Part shown: in pieces, positions 1 through 10,404 of the stretch
Layout: each line of letters begins with the position of its first letter
How positions within the stretch are numbered: position 1 is the first letter of the stretch
NCBI GenBank assembly: GCA_023213315.1
Contig: JAKCPI010031726.1
Coordinates: 62,001 to 126,000 of the forward strand
DNA: 64,000 nucleotides
Direction: 5' to 3'
Origin: Euborellia annulipes
Taxonomy: Eukaryota; Arthropoda; Insecta; Dermaptera; Anisolabididae
Notes under the pieces: model-generated
Database searches by the model: none
Told to the model about the DNA's origin: nothing
Seen by the model: the letters and a program-made list of their open reading frames with translations, nothing else
Made by a program: the position numbers and the translations under genes

Positions 1-203
1 TTGAAAATTAATTTTATCTATTTAGGATGAGTTTGTAAATCCATAGTGGTTTGATTTTAAAGAGGATCACTTCTTCTGGCTCTTAGTTTAGCTGATTCTG
101 TTCCTTCTTTTATCAGATGGCACAGCCACCAGATATTTTGTCAAATTAATATTAGCTCAAAATACATTTACGCAAAAAATTCATAAATTTGATGATGTAT
201 AGT

Positions 204-235
204 ACGAGGGCAATTCGGAAAGTAACCTCTGCTTT
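204..235 (+). mobile_element. mariner-type terminal repeat fragment
   Basis: A TA is followed by CGAGGGCAATTCGGAAAG, the form of a mariner terminal inverted repeat. No matching right end or transposase is seen before the next repeat begins at about 251, so this is a solo end or a truncated copy. Confidence 0.35.
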
Positions 236-434
236 AAAAAGAAAAACAGTACATAGAAAAAATTTGGTGTGACTGGCCGCCCAGCACACAACTTTCTTTT
301 AGCTTCGGTGTACGAAAGTTGTGTTCTGTGCTTGTCAAACCAGATTTTTTAGTTTTTGCCGATATATTAAAATGAATAAAGGATTGAAGAGGAAAGCAGC
401 CAGGCAGGAGCCTCTATTAAATTAAACTCCTTTT

Positions 435-480
435 ATGCAAAACGTTTTGGGCGATTTAATCATGCCATCTTCAGTTACAT
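435..480 (-). ncRNA. truncated hammerhead ribozyme motif (left arm)
   Basis: On the minus strand: stem I ATGTAA pairs with TTGCAT (one G-U). The core is CTGAAGA, stem II is GGC with a partner degraded to GCC/CCC, and AAAAC-GTT replaces the canonical GAAAC-GTC. Stem III is absent. The degraded GAAA suggests this arm is less likely to be active than its partner. Confidence 0.55.
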
Positions 481-691
481 TGGAGTTTTTTTATTAAATA
501 GATTTGTCAACAGTCTGATCATAAGCTTGTTAATTTTACAATAGCCTATGTGTATAAATAACAATGTAAACAATTGTATATGATGAGAGTCTTTGTGAAG
601 AGAATTTCCAAAAAAATGATCCCATAGGCTATTGTAAAATTAAAAAGCTTGTGATCAGACTGTTGACAACTCTATTTACTAAAAAATTCCA

Positions 692-737
692 ATGCAACTG
701 AAGATGGCATGATTAAATCGGCCGAAACGTTTTGCAT
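692..737 (+). ncRNA. truncated hammerhead ribozyme motif (right arm)
   Basis: Stem I ATGCAA (692-697) pairs perfectly with TTGCAT (732-737). The core CTGAAGA is followed by one extra T, stem II GGC/GCC contains an inner GAT/ATC, then GAAAC and the cleavage triplet GTT. Stem III is missing, as in the dimer-acting hammerheads reported from Penelope-like elements. Confidence 0.65.
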
Positions 738-1544
738 AAAAGGAGTTTAAATTAATAGAGGCTCTTCCCTGGCTGCTTTCCTCTTCAATCCTTTATTCAA
801 TTCTACATAGCCACTTTCTACATTAAAGATATATATTTATATTAAAATTCCTGATATAAACATGGGAAAATATTTATATTTTGTTAGCATGTCAACCATT
901 TCTCCTATCTTTCCTATGAAATACAAGAGTAAAGTGTGCTTCAAAAGATTTCAATGGCAAAATGAGAATATAGATTTTAAAGAACAACTAAAAAATAAAT
1001 GATTTAAGAATTTTAATCAAAATCGTTGGAGCGAATTTTGAGAAAATCAAAAAAAAAAAAAAATGAAAAAGTACATCAGTAATGAACTAATACTTTATGG
1101 CGGATTTTGATTAAAAGCTTATTTTCACGCCCTAGGGGTGTGTCTAACTTAAATACAAAATTTCAACCCCCTAGCTCAATTCCTTCATGCTTTAAATTGA
1201 ACACACAACCAGACAGATCATGTTGCGAAAACCACTTTTTTGGACTTCAAAAAGTGTATATCCATCAAAATCTCGATATTGAAGAGAAAGGGCAAAGGGA
1301 AAGAAAATAGAGGCAAGAGAAAGTAAAAATCCAATTAGTTATTAAATTATGTGCATCTGAGTTTAAACCTTACACAGATTTGTTCTGTCCCGACGGCGCT
1401 AGCTTATTCTCAGCTTCCGCGACTAGGTAAATTATCTTGGGTTGAATCATCTTGGTTGTTGAGATTTACTCGGCGTTTCGTTTTCCTTTTGTACTGTAAA
1501 AACATAAATAAATAAATAAATATATATATATAGACCTATATATA

Positions 1545-1784
1545 TCGTTGGCTTACTACGAAAAGTGACCAAGTCAAAATTTTGTGATTTTGTTTTTAAG
1601 TGACCAAGTTACTTGTTTGACATAGATCTACATAGCGAAAAGTCTCCAAGTCAATTGAATACGCTGCTGCCGCAGTCACTACAATATAACATAAATGCCA
1701 AATAATGATATGCTAAGAAATTTAAATCTTGTTTCCTGAAAAAAACAATAATTGACTTGGTCACTTTTCGTAGTAAACCGACGA
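1545..1784. mobile_element. Tc1/mariner-like MITE
   Basis: Terminal inverted repeats of about 32 bp (TCGTTGGCTTACTACG at the left, CGTAGTAAACCGACGA at the right, both continuing through AAAAGTGACCAAGTCAA) are flanked by TA on each side. The interior of 240 bp total has no reading frame. Confidence 0.65.
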
Positions 1785-1934
1785 TAAATATATATAATTT
1801 AAATACCCTCAAAGAAAAAATTTCATGAAAATTTGTTCAAAATTTATACTTAGGTCCGGAACCCAGGGGCGTAGCGAAGATTTTTCATGGGAGAGGAGGA
1901 GACGTAAAATGGGAATATTATTAAATCTAAACAA

Positions 1935-2100
1935 AATGTATTTATTATATAAATGTTTGGTTCAACAATGTATGAAATCCATTGTGACACCTTCGTAATG
2001 ACTTTTCGCCAGCTCTGAAGATGGTTCAAACGCGGAACGGAAACGTCAGCTGTGTGGATTAAATAAATAAAGTAAAATATTTAGCCTCTCATTAATCTAT
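1935..2100 (+). mobile_element. HHP element, single-arm copy with hammerhead motif
   Basis: Contains stem I AGCT (2011-2014), CTGAAGA, stem II GGTTC with GGAAC, GGAAAC-GTC, and AGCT (2048-2051), then an AAATAAATAAAG tail. The left flank (AATGTTTGGTTCAACAATG) matches, in opposite orientation, the copy at 63615-63784, so both belong to one subfamily. One base of the C before GAAA has changed to G. Confidence 0.6.
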
Positions 2101-2184
2101 CCTCTTATGAATAAATCTAACCAAATAAATATATCACTTTTAGACAAAAAAATAAAATAGAATTTTGTTTTTTTAATTTGTTTG

Positions 2185-2344
2185 TTTAAAGGTATTTTTC
2201 GGCCATTTAGACCCCATTCCATATTTATTTCAAATGATTAGTAGCCAATTCAAATGAAATAAATATTTCTCTGGGACGGGAGGTGAACCCGGGACTCTAG
2301 TCACAAGAAGCTAATGTCTTCCCCTTGACCCACGGGTCACGGGC
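2185..2344 (-). mobile_element. SINE family 2 (tRNA-derived)
   Basis: Read on the minus strand it begins GCCCGTGACCCGTGGG, has an A-box-like TGGGTCAAGGGG and a B-box-like GGGTTCACCTCC, then a body with CAAATGAAATAAATATT and a tail ending ATGGCCGAAAA. Other copies are at 36403-36535 and 40458-40640. Confidence 0.65.
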
Positions 2345-2920
2345 AAAAAGTATTTATTTAGTTCAAAAGTATAAGCCTTGCGATATTCTAATTTGTCCTA
2401 GAAAGATACATGGATAGAACAGATACATGAGAAAATCTCATTATAACAAGAGCTCTAAAATTGCATGCCTTATTTGAAAATAACTAAACATTAATATCGA
2501 AAATAATTAGATATTTCAAAAATATTAAACTCTGAGATGACCTAATTTGGTCCAGAAATATACAACGAGATCGTAATCATAGGGGAATATTAAACTTTTA
2601 AGCGATGCTAATGAAAATAGGACAAAACAATGATTCTCAAACAGTGGCGGTTCCAGATACCAGAATATATATACAAATGAAATTTTTAAGTATTTTAAAA
2701 TTTTATATTAAAAATAAAATTTTTTTCCAAAAAAAAAAATATTTTTCTCAAATCTCAGGGGGAGGGGGTAATTATCCCCTTTACTCAGCCCCCCCCTTTT
2801 TCTCAAAGAAAGTAAGAAACAAATGCTATACAACTTTTATTCTTGCTTAAACTTTTTATTTGAAGGGTGTGTCCTCGTTCCTAATTTGATTGAATTATTC
2901 CAAAAATTTCTATATATGTA

Positions 2921-3119
2921 CAGTGAGGAACAAAATTAAGTCCCACTGATACGTTTTCTACTTGAGATTATTTCATTGTTTAAAAAAAAAAATATATATT
3001 TTTTAATGGAAACTTCCATGGTTCAAATCTAGAAAATTTCCAATAAAGATTTTCATTATCTTTTATAAAAACAATAAAATAATCACATGTAGAAAAAGTA
3101 TGGCTGGGACTCCTCACTG
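2921..3119. mobile_element. Tc1-like palindromic MITE, copy A
   Basis: TA-CAGTGAGGAACAAAATTAAG at the left mirrors GGGACTCCTCACTG-TA at the right, and the element is palindromic almost throughout. It abuts copy B directly: the TA at 3120-3121 is shared by both. Confidence 0.75.
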
Positions 3120-3121
3120 TA

Positions 3122-3618
3122 CAGTGAGGGACAATATTAAGTCCCAGCTATACGTTTTCTACATGTGATTATTTCATTGTTTTTATAAAAGAAAATGAAA
3201 ATCTTTATTGGAAATTTTCTAGGATTGAACCATGAAAGTTGCCCTCGGGGCTTGGTGTAGAGGTTAGCGTGCTAACCTCGTATACCAAACGTCGCGGGTT
3301 CGGACCCCAGGCAGTCCGATGATTTTATTTAAGCCAATTGGATACCAAATGGTTTAAATAAGAATGCCTGGACCCCATATATGTATATTAAATCAATAAC
3401 GGTTATCGTAAATGTCTTATATGGCCTGAGTTGCCGAAAAGACTGTGTGAATGTGTGTGAGAGTGTGAGTGTGAATGAGAAAAAAGTGTGAATGTTTAAA
3501 AAAAAAAAAAAAAAAAACCATGAAAGTTTCCATTAATATATAATATTTTTTTTTTTTAAACAATGAAATAATCACAAGTAGAAAACGTATGGGTGGGACT
3601 TAATTTTGTCCCTCACTG
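3122..3618. mobile_element. Tc1-like palindromic MITE, copy B, split by a SINE
   Basis: Starts CAGTGAGGGACAATATT and ends TTTTGTCCCTCACTG-TA. A family 1 SINE sits in its centre (3241-3515). Without the SINE the element would be about 210 bp, matching copy A and the copies at 22893 and 34675. Confidence 0.75.
3241..3515 (+). mobile_element. SINE family 1 (tRNA-derived), complete
   Basis: The tRNA-like head has an A box TTGGTGTAGAGG and a B box GGTTCGGACCC. The body contains GATACCAAATGGTTTAAATAAG, then the tail ATGGCCTGAGTTGCCGAAAA, a GTGTGAG-rich stretch and poly(A). A 13-bp duplication, AACCATGAAAGTT, is at 3228-3240 and 3516-3528. Related copies lie at 47334-47530 and 63310-63445 (minus). 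Confidence 0.85.
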
Positions 3619-4506
3619 TACATTGAATATAAAATGTGATTTTGCGATTTTACTAGTTGAAGGCAGACTTTTATAAATAAAAGTTATTATTATTAAAATA
3701 AAATCAAAACAAACATATAATAAAATGGGTCATGTTTTGATATACTTGAAATTAAATGAATATAAATAAAGCAAGAGAAGAATTTCAAATAAATTATATC
3801 CACATACAGGTAAATAACGAATAAATAAACTCTACAAATTTTATGATTAAAAAAAAAAATGGTGGATGGAATAATCCCTCACCCTTCACTAACACAAACA
3901 CTTTTAATTAAGTACATTATAATGTTTTTATGCCATCAATTTAAAGTTGATAGGTTTAAATCAAATGTTATGTTGTTATATTCCAACCAATTTAACAGAA
4001 CGATTTTAAATCCACCAATTTATTTCCGGACGGACATAGACAATTATTATCTAGCTAGATAACAACAACAACAACAACAGAGATGGAATTTGTTCCGTGT
4101 TTCCGGTAATATTCAAACTAACATAACTAGTATTTATAAAATCACTATTTAAAATATTCGATGGTGATTTGAAAACAATTTCCAGAATACTACACAAGAA
4201 ATCGATTTAATAGTAGTCTAATGCCGGAATTACAACCAGCACCGAGTTCTTTTTGGGGCGAACCCCCAAATATCTCCCTGCCCCCCCCCCCCCCCCAATG
4301 ATGCCACTGGAGAGAAGTGGCTGTCCATTAGATATTTAAAAGGAGAGGATGTCAGCCTCTATCTCATTATATTCTCATAAATAAGAACTGATTATTTAAT
4401 TTAATTTAATGATGGCATTATTTAATTAAAGCCGAATTTCAGAGGAAGATAATTTATTCTTGGTCAAAATTAAAAGATGGTATTATAATTTTCATATACC
4501 TATATA

Positions 4507-4557
4507 TAGGTATATATATATATATATATATACCGGTATATATATTATATATATATA
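4507..4557. repeat. TA microsatellite
   Basis: Long TATATA runs broken by ACCGG, directly abutting the pogo-like MITE. A TA-rich tract is a natural target for TA-specific transposons. Confidence 0.8.
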
Positions 4558-5062
4558 CAGTAGAACCTCGATAAGTTAAACCTCGCTAAGTTCAAAACCT
4601 CCGTAACTTAAAAACTTTTTCAATTCCCTTCCCTTGACAGCGTAAAACCTCTATTACTTAAAGAACAAAACCTCGGTAACTTAAACAAATATTTTGAGCA
4701 TAGCCCTCGATAACTTAAAATAATATTTTGGTGACCTCTATAACTTAAAGTATTTCTTTACATATCATCGAAAAAATAGTTAATGCAGAAAATCAAAAAT
4801 ACATGAAGCAGAAAAAAATTACTGATTTTTTTGTAAATAAATAAATCTATTAATTTAATTTATATTTAACTAAACTATTCTAAATAAACAAATAGATCAA
4901 ACGAAATTCCTTTTTCACTCACGTGCCCAAAGTCAATAAACCTCGGTACGTTAAAAATTATATTCAATAACCTCTCTAACTTCAACTCTCGATAAGTAAA
5001 AAACTCGATAACTCAAATTTCTAACCGTTTCCCTTGAACTTTAACTTATCGAGGTTCTACTG
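4558..5062. mobile_element. pogo/Tigger-like MITE with internal repeats
   Basis: The ends CAGTAGAACCTCGATAAG and CTTATCGAGGTTCTACTG are perfect inverted repeats flanked by TA (4556-4557, 5063-5064). Inside, variants of CCTCGNTAACTTAAA recur roughly ten times. They look like repeated copies of the terminal binding site. There is no transposase. Confidence 0.75.
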
Positions 5063-5070
5063 TATATACC

Positions 5071-5216
5071 AGAAGATCATAGATTTGTGTGGTGATATAT
5101 ATATAAGGTTGAGTTTTAAGTCTTTGCCGGATTTGTATGTTTATAAAATTAAAAGAATGATTCAAAGTTACAAAATTAATGGGGATAGTAATCACCACCC
5201 AAATCTATGATCTTCT
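5071..5216. repeat. short inverted repeat
   Basis: AGAAGATCATAGATTTGTG at 5071 is mirrored by CAAATCTATGATCTTCT ending at 5216, with an AT-rich 95-bp centre. Probably a foldback element. The family is not recognised. Confidence 0.6.
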
Positions 5217-5427
5217 AGTTTTGGCAGCTCGTTGATGCCGTCCTCAAAAGACTCTGGTGATCGCGACTCAAGAAACTCCTTTTATATATGTAAAAAAAAA
5301 AAAAAATTTTTAAAGATTGCAGAAACTCAAAATGTTTCAAGAAAAAAATAATTAAAAACATTTTTTCCGCGCCCGTATTAATTTTAAACACCGGAGCCCG
5401 GCCAGGCTTTACACAGCCCTGCTCAAA

Positions 5428-5835
5428 GTGTTAATATATGTAAAAATAAAAAGAAATTATAGATGCAATTTCGGTTCATACAAAAATAAATTATTAAATT
5501 TGCATATACCATTAGATGTATATGAGAATTGCCGTAGGTGCATGGGGTGTATTTTTATTTTGTGGCAAATGGGCCCGAAACGACAGCACTGGTCAAGATT
5601 GAAAGACTGTCTTTCATTTGCCACAAAATAAAATTACAGCCCATGCGTCTACGGCAATTCTCATATACATCTAGTGGTATATGCAAATTTAATCATTTAT
5701 TTTTGAATGAACCGAAATTGCATCTATCTAAGCAATATTAACAGTTTATCGTCCTGAAGATGGGATCGATGTGATTCCGAAACGTCGACGATAATTAAAT
5801 AAAGTTTTTTTATCACTTGCTAGCTGCAATACATC
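5428..5835 (+). mobile_element. HHP palindromic element
   Basis: A palindrome of about 310 bp (5430-5745, arms meeting near 5590) is followed by a hammerhead motif (5748-5792), an ATTAAATAAAG stretch and the family tip TAGCTGCAA (5830s). The matching left hammerhead and tip are absent, so the left end is truncated. Confidence 0.7.
5748..5792 (+). ncRNA. truncated hammerhead ribozyme motif
   Basis: Stem I ATCGTC pairs perfectly with GACGAT (6 bp). Core CTGAAGA plus one T. Stem II GGGATC pairs with GATTCC (one G-U). Then GAAAC-GTC with no stem III. It is among the best preserved copies in the window. Confidence 0.7.
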
Positions 5836-5911
5836 TTCCTAATCCTAATAATTACCACTCAGTCATTGAATTTCTTCTACTTAAAAAGAAATTATATACA
5901 ATATCATCTCA

Positions 5912-5985
5912 ATGAAACAAGCGAAATAAATAGGGTCGGGGTCTAAATGGCCTCAGATGCCGAAAGACTTTAAACAACAAGTAAC
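5912..5985 (+). mobile_element. SINE family 2 3' tail fragment
   Basis: The stretch AAATAAATAGGGTCGGGGTC and TAAATGGCCTCAGATGCCG matches the 3' third of the family 2 SINE at 40458. The tRNA-like head is missing. Confidence 0.5.
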
Positions 5986-6027
5986 CATTTCCCTTTAGAG
6001 TTGTAACATATTAATATTATAGGAATC

Positions 6028-6121
6028 AAGGTGTTGGTGGGAGGAGGAGCCTGCCCCCCCCCAAACCCCCCCCCCCCCGGGGGGGGGGGGGGCCCCCCCC
6101 CCCCCCCCCAAGGTGTTGGTG
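6028..6121. repeat. C/G homopolymer block with flanking duplication
   Basis: AAGGTGTTGGTG occurs at 6028-6039 and 6110-6121. Between them lies about 70 bp made almost only of C runs and one G run. It may be a decayed C-rich MITE or an assembly artefact. Confidence 0.6.
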
Positions 6122-7049
6122 AAGAATTTATTTAAATAATCAATTGTTTAGCTGCGTTATGAGACCACAAATCGTATTTCTTTGTTTTACCTTTCAACGC
6201 TGTTGTTTATCCAGTTGTGAGAAGGTTTACTGTGTGACGGCCCAATTTCATATCACTTGCTTTTGATGCTTATGATGCAAAGCGTTTTGCAACAAATTAT
6301 CCAAATTTAATGACTACAGGTGGCGAAGACAGTTCAAATAGACCTAAAACATAATAATTAATTCAGAATAAGTTTCATTTTTCTTTTCTTCTCGAAAAAA
6401 CAATAGCTATCTCTTTATTTAATTAAAAAAAAAAATATATATATCTCTAAAAAGGAAATCAAACCAAATATTCGAGAAGGAAGTGAATTGTTTCTTTATT
6501 TCTTTCATTTTGTAAAAGACAATTGAAGAGATAATTGATTTTATTATAAATTTTAATTGTCATTTATTTATTTAAAAGCAACTTGACAATCAAAAGGTTT
6601 CTCCAGGAAATGGGAATTTACGTAACCCAATTTTATTTATATTAATAGCCGAAGTGAAGGATTTAATTTCCTGTCATGTAGGTTGGATAAAAGATAGAAA
6701 TAGTGGATATTTAATTAGAGTTTCTCAAAATGCGAAATACAGCTGAAAGGTTGAGAATAAAGGAGAATGCCAAATGGAAAGATAAAAAAAATAATGAAAT
6801 ACAAAACAGTTTCTAGAGAAGATAAAATGAATAAATTGTTCAAATAAAAATCCAAATCAATTAAGACCACGTCAGGTTAGAACAAATGACAATGTTGATA
6901 AACTTCAAAGAAGCTTTGAATCCGAGTGGGTGTTTTTATATTATAATAGAACGACGGTAGATTCAGATCAGAGGATTAAAAAAAAGCGTTGTAAAAAAAA
7001 AACTAAGGGAAAGCCGGGATTCCCAATCGATTAGGCCTATATAATATAT
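6122..7049. other. AT-rich spacer, nothing recognised
   Basis: No repeat-family landmarks, splice-bounded frame or RNA gene was found in this stretch. Confidence 0.5.
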
Positions 7050-7310
7050 ATATAATGAAGGATGAGTAAAAAGGCCAAGCAGCTATTATTATTTCTTTAT
7101 TGGTATCAAACCCACAGCGACGTTTCGGTCGACTATGCGACCATCTTCATGGCTAGGGTTCAGTCAATAGTAACCCTCTTAAGTTCTTTGATAGACATTT
7201 ATTTACAATTTACGATCTATCACAATTACATTCAGCTCGGTCGCCAAGCCAAGCCGGATGGGGGTCCCCCCCCCCCCCCCCCCCCCGGGGGGGGGGGGGG
7301 GGGGGGGGTA

Positions 7311-7341
<31 letters not shown>

Positions 7342-7612
7342 ATTTTTTTTTAAAAATTACATAAAGATCCTGCAAAAAGAAAAAATCTGTTTTTCTTACT
7401 AATGTTAACATCACCTGACTTCCGGAAGTAACTTCCTGTTTATCCTGTGTGAATGTTTCCTCCGGCCGTTTCTACTCATTATTGAAGCTGAAGTATGCCG
7501 TCAACAACTAGAATAAGTGCGTGGCAAGAAGAATTTTTTAAAAACACGTCGCTCTGGGTTTGATACCAATAAAGAAATAATAATAGCTGCTTGGCCTTTT
7601 TATTCATCCTTC
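7050..7612. mobile_element. HHP palindromic element with homopolymer centre
   Basis: The left arm (AAAAAGGCCAAGCAGCTATT to CACAGCGACG) and the right arm (ACGTCGCTCTGGG to GCTGCTTGGCCTTTTT) are reverse complements. The left arm carries a degenerate hammerhead motif on the minus strand (7116-7154), where CTGAAGA has become ATGAAGA. The centre includes a run of C followed directly by a run of G (about 7266-7309) and then T. Confidence 0.65.
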
Positions 7613-7868
7613 TACATATTGATTCAGCTATTCACCTCGCTTACATATATATATAAATTTGCTAATTAATATTTTTCATAAATAATGGTGAGATTTTGTA
7701 TTAATCAGCATCCAAGACTTTGCAAAGCATAACTCCGCTTTTGGGGTAAGACGCTTTTATAGCGATTGAAGAAGGAGGCTTATAATTGCACCGACAAAAT
7801 GAAAGCAAACGGTGCGCACACGGATAGGATTGATTGACTACTGATTGCAAAATTCTTCTCCCTGTGAC

Positions 7869-8150
7869 TAGGGGTGCGCAAAATAATCGATTATTTTTCA
7901 CGATCGATTATTTTTGGGAAACATGCGTTTGAAAAGATGGGTTGAGACTCGCATGCTAAAAAAAAAACAAACGTCAAATGATTTTGACGAGTGAGAAAAA
8001 ATGAAAATTTTAAGAAAACAATTTTCGCAAGAGGGAGAAAATAGAAATTTTACAAAAAAAATGGAAATTTTACCGGTGAAAAAAAGGTAGGGCTATAATC
8101 GATTTTTTTTTTTCATATTCGATTATTTTTTCCATAATCGAAAGCCCATA
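7869..8150. mobile_element. hAT-like MITE
   Basis: Begins TAGGGGTGCGCAAAATAATCG, the usual hAT terminus form. The right end has CGATTATTTTTTCC and CCATA. Flanks CCTGTGAC (7861-7868) and TCTGTGAC (8151-8158) match at 7 of 8 positions, fitting an aged 8-bp duplication. Confidence 0.6.
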
Positions 8151-8611
8151 TCTGTGACACCTGCTGAGAATCATAGTGGCGAAAGTTCGAAATTCAACAA
8201 TTCGAGAAAAGGCGTTTGAAAGTTTTATAAACATAAAGACTACTGTGTATTTAAATAGCCGGGTAACAAATAAATAGGCCAGAGTCAATAGCAAAGAATG
8301 GAAATATATAATATTTTCGCCACTTTGGCACTCAAAAGAGAAGGCGTTTTAACAACGTTTCGTGGGCTTAAAGGTGGAATTCCGAACAACGCGACAGAGC
8401 GGCAGCGTCAATAGCGTCACTGCAGCCGCGACAGTGTCGCGCTTGTGGCTTCCGATGTCGGCGTCAGTAAACAAACGCGACCTATTGTCCTTACCTAAAA
8501 AATGTTAATCCTATCAATATTTCATCTTCATTTTCGTTGAAGTCCGCCATTTTGTTTATTGTTTTGTTATGACAACGCTCCGGCAGCGGCCGATCGAGAA
8601 CAACGGGGCAG

Positions 8612-9049
8612 TGTCACTGCTTAGTGCAAAGAACCCAAGAGGAGACATCTAAAATACTAAATTACTTCAAAGACTGGCGCCTCAAAACAAATCCGGATAA
8701 ATCAGAAGCCATACTCTTCACAAAAAAGCGAAAATACCTCCACACACGCATAACAATAGAAGACTACCCCTTGAAATGGCAGCCCTCAGTCCGATACCTT
8801 GGAGCCTTTCTTGACAGGAGAAACAACTGGACAGCACATATAAAGAAAGCCAAACAAAAGCGCAGCAGTCACTCAGCATCCTCTGGCCGCTCCTCAAAAG
8901 TCAAAGCCTACTTCCTCTGGAAAGCAAACTCATCCTCTACAAAATAGTAATCCGACCACTCATCACATACGCAGCTCCAGTCTGGTTTCCCCATATCTCC
9001 CGGTCATCTCTCTTGCAGCTCGAAAGGATCCAATCCAAAATACTAATAC
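8612..9049 (+). pseudogene. jockey-type LINE reverse transcriptase fragment
   Basis: The frame from about 8612 reads HCLVQRTQEETSKILNYF, then DWRLKTNPDKSEAILFTK and SVRYLGAFLDRR. This is the order of the region after the FADD motif in jockey-clade reverse transcriptases (the thumb-side segment NPDKSE / YLG). Near 8855 the frame shifts: LLPLESKLILYKIVIRP and LITYAAPVW, also typical of this region, continue in another frame to about 9047. The catalytic FADD block upstream and everything downstream are absent, so this is a 5'-truncated, frameshifted, inactive copy. All tryptophans use TGG. The family assignment rests on remembered motifs. Confidence 0.75.
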
Positions 9050-9181
9050 TTTGCTAATATCTCGAGAACCGTTTGAGATACAATGTTTACACTTTACACA
9101 TAAAACAATCGGAATAATGAACATAAATCGTGTACAGAAGCTAAACATTGTATCTCAAACGGTTCTCGAGATATTAGCAAA
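9050..9181. repeat. 40-bp perfect inverted repeat
   Basis: TTTGCTAATATCTCGAGAACC onwards (9050-9089) is exactly mirrored at 9142-9181 around a 52-bp centre. It interrupts the LINE fragment. The adjoining 9190-9350 has ACACCCTGTATCTTG and TATACAGGGT, a smaller inverted pair. Confidence 0.8.
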
Positions 9182-9696
9182 AACCCAAAAAAAATTCAAC
9201 TTTGACACCCTGTATCTTGAAAACGAAGCGTTTGGGCATTTTAAGTTTATAGGAAAAAAAAGTCTTATTTTTTCATGTAGAATCATCTCCTTTTCTAGAT
9301 ACCTGTTATTTCTGGGCACCCTTTATTTCATATACAGGGTAAAAGAAAGTAAAATCTAGGAATGCCAAAAAATCTTTTCAGATCTAACACAACCAACAAC
9401 CGTAATCGGTTCAATTTAGTTGGAGAAGTGCACAGTACTTAAAAACGCCTGCAGAATAAGCAGTCGAAACGTTGTATAAATAATTAATAACAAAATGTGG
9501 TCTATAATTACAAACTCCTATAATAATAGTAATAATAATAATAGAAACCTTTAAACACATTTAATTAAGTTGTTAGAAAAAATGAACCTTTACCTCAATT
9601 ATTTTATTTAAATTAAATTTTCCAGTAGAAGAAATTGTGAGTGCATCTTTGAGTTGGTACTAGGTAGAATTTCTTGCTTGTTCACTGAGGTCTTCT

Positions 9697-9796
9697 TCAA
9701 CAAACTCCTTGGAATGTCGTTACGGTATCTCGAAGTAAATAGGAGTATGGTTCAGGATGCATTGCCACTGAAAGCTCCTCTCCAATACAGAGTAGC
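9697..9796 (-). CDS. candidate terminal exon of an unrecognised gene
   Basis: On the minus strand a T-rich acceptor (TTTTTTTTCATATAG) precedes a 100-nt segment. Its first G completes a codon split with the candidate exon at 11450-11592 (AAATG|G). The frame then reads LLCIGEELSVAMHPEPYS and ends QGVC plus TGA at 9697-9699. An AATAAA lies about 90 bp downstream (near 9605). The residue composition (E, P, H, R, T) is unlike translated AT-rich noise. The protein family is not recognised. Because the upstream exon has in-frame TGA codons, this could be a decayed gene. Confidence 0.4.
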
Positions 9797-10404
9797 CTAT
9801 ATGAAAAAAAATTGATGGTTAAAATCAACTTGATAAAATTATAAATCAATTCTAACAATTAAAATTTATTGAGTCCAAATTAAACATAAAGAAAAATATT
9901 ATTTTTAGTAAAAAAAAAAAAAAAAATAAATTCTAGTCATGATTCATTTGATAAAGGTGTTTAAAATTTTTCCTCTGATCCTTATCTCCAAGTGTTTGTG
10001 TTTACTTGCTTGCTGCCCTTTCTATGAGATGTGTGTTCTTCTATTCCTTTTATAAATTGGCTTAAGAACTTAAGCCATTAAGGCGAGAAAAAAACTTAGA
10101 AAAGCTTAAGAGGGAGAAAAAGAGTTAGAGACTAAAAAAGAAACAAACGATCGAGAGGTAGCTAGGCTATTTGTTAGCTACTTATTTTTCTATTATATAT
10201 CTATTCTTATGAAATAGGAAATTTATTTATATCAAAATATGAGTGAGAGCTTAGAATTATATACCCTAACTATAAAAAGAGTTTTTGATTAATTTTGTTT
10301 TTAAGATAAAACACAGATATCGTGATAAACTTAAAAAAATATTTCAATTTTTACAAAATTTCACATTTTGTCTGTTGCTCTAAATGTAATAGATGATTGT
10401 ATAG

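Larger units (their letters stand above)
374..838. mobile_element. HHP palindromic element with 10-bp target duplication
   Basis: An almost perfect palindrome: the left arm from 374 (GGATTGAAGAGGAAAGCAGCC) and the right arm ending near 828 are reverse complements over about 190 bp each. Both arms carry a hammerhead-like motif (435-480 minus, 692-737 plus). The sequence ATATTAAAAT occurs at 364-373 and again at 839-848, giving a target duplication inside the TACTT copy. The conserved GCAGCC near the tip recurs in most members of the family. Confidence 0.8.
251..1327 (-). mobile_element. TACTT-family element, interrupted
   Basis: This is a minus-strand copy of the dominant repeat. The hairpin end (imperfect AATTTGGTGTGAC and its complement around a GAAAGTTGTG stem) is at 256-352. 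The body runs 849-1314 and the start motif, read as AGAGAAAGTA, lies near 1315-1325. The body contains the family landmarks (CCATTTCTCCTATC, CACTTTTTTGGA). It is split by the hammerhead palindrome at 374-838. No coding capacity is seen. Confidence 0.8.

Noticed and set aside
1863..1885. CAGGGGCGTAGCGAAG as a hAT MITE
   Set aside because: Only one terminus is visible. No inverted partner or 8-bp duplication was found nearby.
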